Positions 60,901-64,000 of a DNA stretch of 64,000 bases are shown piece by piece. The stretch comes from Paenibacillus sp. FSL M7-0420 (lineage in GTDB: Bacteria; Bacillota; Bacilli; Paenibacillales; Paenibacillaceae). Made by a program: the position numbers and the translations under genes. The notes under the pieces were generated by a model. It was not told the origin of the DNA and searched no databases. It worked only from the letters and a program-made list of their open reading frames with translations. Where the stretch lies: contig NZ_JBBOCJ010000001.1 in NCBI RefSeq assembly GCF_038002345.1, forward strand, positions 4,278,001 through 4,342,000, read 5' to 3'. Each line of letters opens with the position of its first letter. Positions within the stretch are counted from its first letter, which is position 1.

Positions 60901-63359
60901 TCCAGCAGCAGACGGCAAGCCTGGTCCCCCTGACCGATATGATGAGTGAGATAGCTGCATTCCGCATACAGCCTGTAGATCTCCGCCGCCTGCCCCGGGT
61001 CTGTACTCCAGATCTGCTCCGGGAGCAATTCCATTGCCGCTTCAAGCAGTAAGAAGGCCGAATCATACCCGTATCCTGCTTTGGCCTTATAGGCTGCCCT
61101 CAGATTCAGAGCGACGATCTCACGCGCCTCCGAGCTATCGGTGATTAACTCCAGCCCTTTATTAATATGGGTGGCGATATCGACCAGCTTGTCCTCGATC
61201 TCCTCCTCTCCAAGATTCCGCAGCAGCAGCCGGCCGATACTAAGATGAAGTCTCTTCCCCCGTTCAGGATCAAGCAGCTGGTAGAAGGCCTGCTGAATCC
61301 GGTCATGGGCGAATTTCAGCCGGATGCCTACCTGCGCAGCCTCGCGGCCGGATTCAGCAAGTGTAGCCGAGAATATAGCGTACTTGTGGTCGGCAGGGAC
61401 GATATATTCTTCCTGGACCGCCCGGGTAACCGCAGCCGCAATCACCTCCGGCGCTTCTTCTCCAATCAGCGTCAGCATCCCGTAATCGAACACACTGCCG
61501 GCCGCCGAGCTGAGCATCAGAATATGGCGGACCTCCTCCGGCAGATGCTGCAGCTGTCCAACCAGGAAATCCACCACACTGTCGTGGACCGGCAGCGCCT
61601 CCAGCTCCTCCAGGCTCCAGCTCCATTCCCCGTTCCGCTTATCGAAGTAGATAATCCCGCGCCGGTGAAGATCCTTCAGCATTTCCGTCAGGAAAAAGGA
61701 ATTCCCCTTGGACCGCTTATATAACCGACCGGTAATTCCTTCAACGCGTTCCATGCTGCTATATAGCGTGTCCGCTACAAGGCTTTGTACATCTGTCTCT
61801 TGCAGCGGCTGAAGATGAATACGTCCAACCTCACGGTTTTTGCCGATCTTAACCATCGCGGCGAACAAGGGATGACCTTCATGGATCTCATTCTGCCGGA
61901 AGGAGCAGATTACAAACATCCGCTGCAAATGGTTATCCAGCATCAGCTTCTCCACCAGCTGCAGGCTGGAATAATCCGCCCACTGGACATCATCCAGGAA
62001 GAGAACCAGCGGCCGGTCCGGATACGTTATGGCCTGCACGAACTTGGCAAAGGTCAGGAAGAACCGGTTCGTCTCCTCAGCCGGACTCAGCGGTTCCGGC
62101 TCTGGCTGAATCCCGATCCAGGTAGCAAGCTCAGGGATCAATCCCGTAATTACACCGCCGTTGCCGCCAAGCAATCGGGTAAGCGAACGGCTAATCTCAC
62201 GCTTATACTCCTCATCCGGGCCCTCCAGCAGCTGGCTGACCAGCCTGCGGAAAGCCTGAATGAGCGCACTGTACGGAATATTCTTATTGTACTGGTCGAA
62301 CTTCCCTTCAGCGAACAGCCCCTTCTCCCGGCTGATCGTCCGGTGCAGCTCATGGACCAGCGCGGTTTTGCCAGCACCTGCATCACCGGAGACCAGCATA
62401 ACCTGTGAACTCCCGTTAACGCTGCTGCGGAAGGCCGCCTCCAGGGTGGACAGCTCCTGCTGTCTGCCGACTATTTTTTGCGGAATGCGGAAGGTGTTCA
62501 GGAGGTCCTCCGTTCCAATCACGAAATCCGCCTGCCCGGCCAGGCATCTCTTCAGATCGGCCTTAATGCCGTGAGCGCTGCGGTACCGGTCCTCCGACGA
62601 CTTCTCCATCAGCTTCATAATGACCGCCGACAAGCCCCTGCTGACCCTGCCTCCGGTTGCATTGTAAGGAGAGACGGCTTCCTTCGCAATAATGGAATAG
62701 ATCTGCTCCAGCATCTCGAACGATGGATACGGCATAAGGCCGGTCATCATCTCGTACAGGACGACACCCAGTGAATAGTAGTCACTCCGGTAATCAATAT
62801 TCCGGTTCATCCGGCCGGTCTGTTCCGGTGAGATGTACAGCAGACTGCCCTCCAGCACGCCGCTGTTCTGGAAATCCCGTCTCTCCTTGGACAGCTTCAC
62901 TGCAAGGTCGAAATCAATCACCTGAACAATATCCCGCTCCCGGTTCCAGATGATATTCGACGGCTTGATATCCTTATGGATCACGTTCTGCTCATGTATG
63001 GAGCCGAGAATATCCACAACCTTGACCGCCAGTCTCAGTAAATCCTCTTCCCCCGGCTGCTCCTCCGCCAGAATCCGCTTCAGCGAACGTCCGGCAATAT
63101 CCTCAAGAACCATGACATAGAGGCCGTTCTGCTCCTCGAGCCTCAGGGGACGGATAACCCCTTCTGTGGTGGTGCTAAGCTCAGTAAGCAGCTTATATTC
63201 CTGCTTGAAGCGCATCACCGCTTCGGTTCCGGCAAACTCGGATTTCAACACCTTGAGAATGACCGTTTCCGCAGAGGAAGCCTCCGCGCACCGGTATACG
63301 GCTTTTATAGGATTATCTGAAATGGTCTCCAGGACCTGATAATGGTCATTAGCAATCAT
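57936..63359 (-). CDS. Ser/Thr kinase-AAA ATPase-GAF-PAS-diguanylate cyclase fusion
   Basis: The 1807-residue protein begins with a Hanks-type kinase (residues 7-275): Lys36 as nucleotide Lys, HKD at 128-130 and DFD at 149-151 in place of DFG. A STAND-like AAA ATPase follows with Walker A GDAGAGKT (325-332) and LVLFLDDVQWAD. Then come about 600 residues of helical repeats, a GAF domain (about 1290-1440), a PAS domain (1460-1580), a coiled coil and a GGDEF cyclase with GGEEF at 1721-1725. The cyclase motif is intact, but the usual RxxD inhibitory site reads EQAD. It should make c-di-GMP in answer to multiple inputs. Confidence 0.88.
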   Translation of the reverse strand: MIANDHYQVLETISDNPIKAVYRCAEASSAETVILKVLKSEFAGTEAVMRFKQEYKLLTELSTTTEGVIRPLRLEEQNGLYVMVLEDIAGRSLKRILAEEQPGEEDLLRLAVKVVDILGSIHEQNVIHKDIKPSNIIWNRERDIVQVIDFDLAVKLSKERRDFQNSGVLEGSLLYISPEQTGRMNRNIDYRSDYYSLGVVLYEMMTGLMPYPSFEMLEQIYSIIAKEAVSPYNATGGRVSRGLSAVIMKLMEKSSEDRYRSAHGIKADLKRCLAGQADFVIGTEDLLNTFRIPQKIVGRQQELSTLEAAFRSSVNGSSQVMLVSGDAGAGKTALVHELHRTISREKGLFAEGKFDQYNKNIPYSALIQAFRRLVSQLLEGPDEEYKREISRSLTRLLGGNGGVITGLIPELATWIGIQPEPEPLSPAEETNRFFLTFAKFVQAITYPDRPLVLFLDDVQWADYSSLQLVEKLMLDNHLQRMFVICSFRQNEIHEGHPLFAAMVKIGKNREVGRIHLQPLQETDVQSLVADTLYSSMERVEGITGRLYKRSKGNSFFLTEMLKDLHRRGIIYFDKRNGEWSWSLEELEALPVHDSVVDFLVGQLQHLPEEVRHILMLSSAAGSVFDYGMLTLIGEEAPEVIAAAVTRAVQEEYIVPADHKYAIFSATLAESGREAAQVGIRLKFAHDRIQQAFYQLLDPERGKRLHLSIGRLLLRNLGEEEIEDKLVDIATHINKGLELITDSSEAREIVALNLRAAYKAKAGYGYDSAFLLLEAAMELLPEQIWSTDPGQAAEIYRLYAECSYLTHHIGQGDQACRLLLEQTTERMAIAEIYEMQTNHYMYLGMMPESIASGRRGLKALGIKIPAKVGMPAVLKELLVIKAALRGRTPETIFALPEMQDPEMKLVMRLLINFIPPAFISGETSLFGLVVLKKVGLTLKYGNSPESALAFIGYAMLLSGFGDTRGAFAYGRLGIRINDKFNDLQWKGAAHVLYTLFSHAWTEPWDTLQDWFGTSIEASLRTGDLLYLAHSAFYVNLWNPSMDIPALLQESERTISMIENTKYRESLATAQLARQYYLSLAGELPDRTSFNNEAFSEEVYLHELQEARYYSGIAIYYIYKMKLLFLYEKHDEALEYIERAYPIIGTLAGSAFMEEFALYTFLNLAYAYKDLGVNGKRKARSKMRKELGRVRKWASNAPGTFRQHEYLMRAEWARISGNSTRAGYYYDLAIEASEQGSFVRYKALCNELAARYYMDKGFNEFAAYLLRQSEYYYSVWGAKEKIVFIKDRYPALDQKISTKEFMHGRTVTDYTESIDLNSIILASQAISKEIELNHLLEALMEIVIKNAGAQRGCILMSSKANLLVEGEYKADTDRISVAIHESHQLDNLPAAIIRAVEESRESLIYNDAYSETPFVNDPYIVRQQPKSMVCMPLINQNKTIAIIYLENNLVTGVFTEERMKIINLLSREMVFSLENASLYNELERSEEKYRQLVNNLQDGVFVVQDMRCVYVNEALEQMLGYEPGGMLEQPFGNFVTPPEREKVMHYYARRVEGKQAPEEYETRLLHKDKSHEVIVIHKVVRIMYQDKPAIQGTIKDITERKKAEEELRRHKEHLEELVAERTKELEFNNGELSKYIGLIEKISITDELTGLYNRRYFNKLFLDEVDKAAAGKRYLTYLMLDIDYFKKFNDTYGHYEGDTVLRRIGGVLKELAEQADGTAFRLGGEEFGIVAAGLTPPESRVFAELIRRSVAELGIQHDLSPEYGRITVSIGVAAVLVDGLREEDIYKLGDDALYQSKAEGRNCVTLFER

Positions 63360-63371
63360 TGTACTCCACCT

Positions 63372-64000
63372 TTAGCCTTGTTCTCCCGTAACTTCAATAT
63401 CGGCATCGAATTTAAATACATAGGCAGCGATCAGCCAGATAATCCAGCAATTCAGCCCAAAGAACAGATAACCGAAATAGCCCAGAACCGGCATCTCGGA
63501 GAAAATATGAAATTTGTCCAGATAAGGCACCGAGTATTTCCAGTAATTCGGATTGGTAGGGGCATCGTCATGGAACCACTCACTGCCAAAGTTCCAGAAC
63601 TCCCAGAAGAAGCCGTTGAACAGCGTAGCCAGCCCTACCAGAATCACCTTGGACCAGTCTCCGTTCTTCACCGGGGTGAAGGGGGTCCAGTAACCGGCAA
63701 GCGCCATCGCTGCGGACAGCATTGGAACCAGCGCAACCCACAGCACCCAGAACAGCAGGTACGGATAATAGCCCATGCCGAAGGCCAGGATCAGCCCCAG
63801 AATATAATAGATGATCAGCCACAAGCGTGATATCCTCAGCTTAGGCCCATGGCTGTAACGGTTGCGGAACAGACGGAAGGTCTTGAGGAGTAAGTACCAT
63901 TCGAAGATGGCCGGAAGGACAGTGGTATAAGATAAGGAGAACCAGAACACATTGCCGAAGTTAGAGAACACTTCATTATTAGGGTAATACCAATTCTCCA
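63372..64000 (-). CDS. Multi-pass membrane protein, 5' end outside window
   Basis: The frame is open from beyond the window edge to TAG at 63372, with about 209 residues visible. It shows five to six hydrophobic segments (SLSYTTVLPAIFEWYLLL; LWLIIYYILGLILAFGMGYY; LLFWVLWVALVPMLSAAMAL; WLIAAYVFKFD) and aromatic-rich loops (EWFHDDAP, WKYSVPYLDKF). No family is recognised. It lies 12 bp upstream of the kinase-cyclase fusion on the same strand and probably shares its transcript. Confidence 0.7.
   Translation of the reverse strand, partial: ENWYYPNNEVFSNFGNVFWFSLSYTTVLPAIFEWYLLLKTFRLFRNRYSHGPKLRISRLWLIIYYILGLILAFGMGYYPYLLFWVLWVALVPMLSAAMALAGYWTPFTPVKNGDWSKVILVGLATLFNGFFWEFWNFGSEWFHDDAPTNPNYWKYSVPYLDKFHIFSEMPVLGYFGYLFFGLNCWIIWLIAAYVFKFDADIEVTGEQG

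Overview
The window is a stretch of chromosome from a spore-forming Gram-positive bacterium, most likely Paenibacillus or a close relative. This rests on moderately GC-balanced genes with strong GGAGG-type ribosome binding sites, a GerA/GerB/GerC spore germination operon, an S-layer-homology surface protein, an LtaS-type lipoteichoic acid synthase, a Bce-type peptide detoxification module and many Rho-independent terminators. I see no rRNA, tRNA, CRISPR array, phage or insertion sequence. The first ~1.1 kb is much more AT-rich than the rest and looks acquired; a membrane-protein gene beside it is split by an in-frame stop.

Layout. 1-2.3 kb: AT-rich hypothetical genes, a broken membrane protein and a GNAT acetyltransferase. 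2.3-11.5 kb: a drug-type ABC exporter, lipoproteins, an AraC regulator, a CDP-alcohol phosphatidyltransferase, a cell-wall amidase, a TetR regulator with a paired SMR efflux pump, and an SGNH esterase coupled to a small protein. 11.6-20.3 kb: lipoteichoic acid synthase, two hydrolases, a GH2 glycosidase followed by an ArsR-like regulator, a MOSC protein and an Rpn-family nuclease. 20.4-25 kb: a complete Bce-type module (response regulator, kinase, ATPase, permease) with a candidate operator between its two halves. 25-35.4 kb: a LysE exporter with an AraC regulator, a 1908-residue SLH protein carrying nine FIVAR repeats, two membrane/lipoproteins and another GNAT. 35.8-43 kb: a serine hydrolase, the germination operon, a gene-poor structured region and a CPBP protease. 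43-47.2 kb: a receptor-CheW-CheA chemotaxis operon. 47.5-56 kb: a sugar symporter, a PIG-L deacetylase, a GNAT and MBL pair, an asparaginase, a two-component system and an exported protein. 56-64 kb: a cupin, a soluble chemoreceptor, and a 1807-residue protein joining a Ser/Thr kinase, an AAA ATPase, a helical-repeat region, GAF, PAS and GGDEF domains, followed by a membrane protein that runs off the window.

Themes. Many genes serve the cell envelope and its defence: teichoic acid, amidase, SLH protein, exporters and the Bce module. Several sense signals: three two-component or chemotaxis clusters and the kinase-cyclase fusion.

The most unusual signal is non-coding. Intergenic regions near 18.4, 35.6, 48.95 and 50.0 kb hold short motifs repeated at about 50 bp, sometimes with one step of about 63 bp. 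The first two share one core, TGYA-N5-TRCA. A 960-bp gap near 41 kb holds a consensus-like promoter, a long hairpin, a degenerate ~177-bp duplication and a terminator, which together look like an uncharacterised transcription unit. All calls come from reading the sequence; no database search was run.
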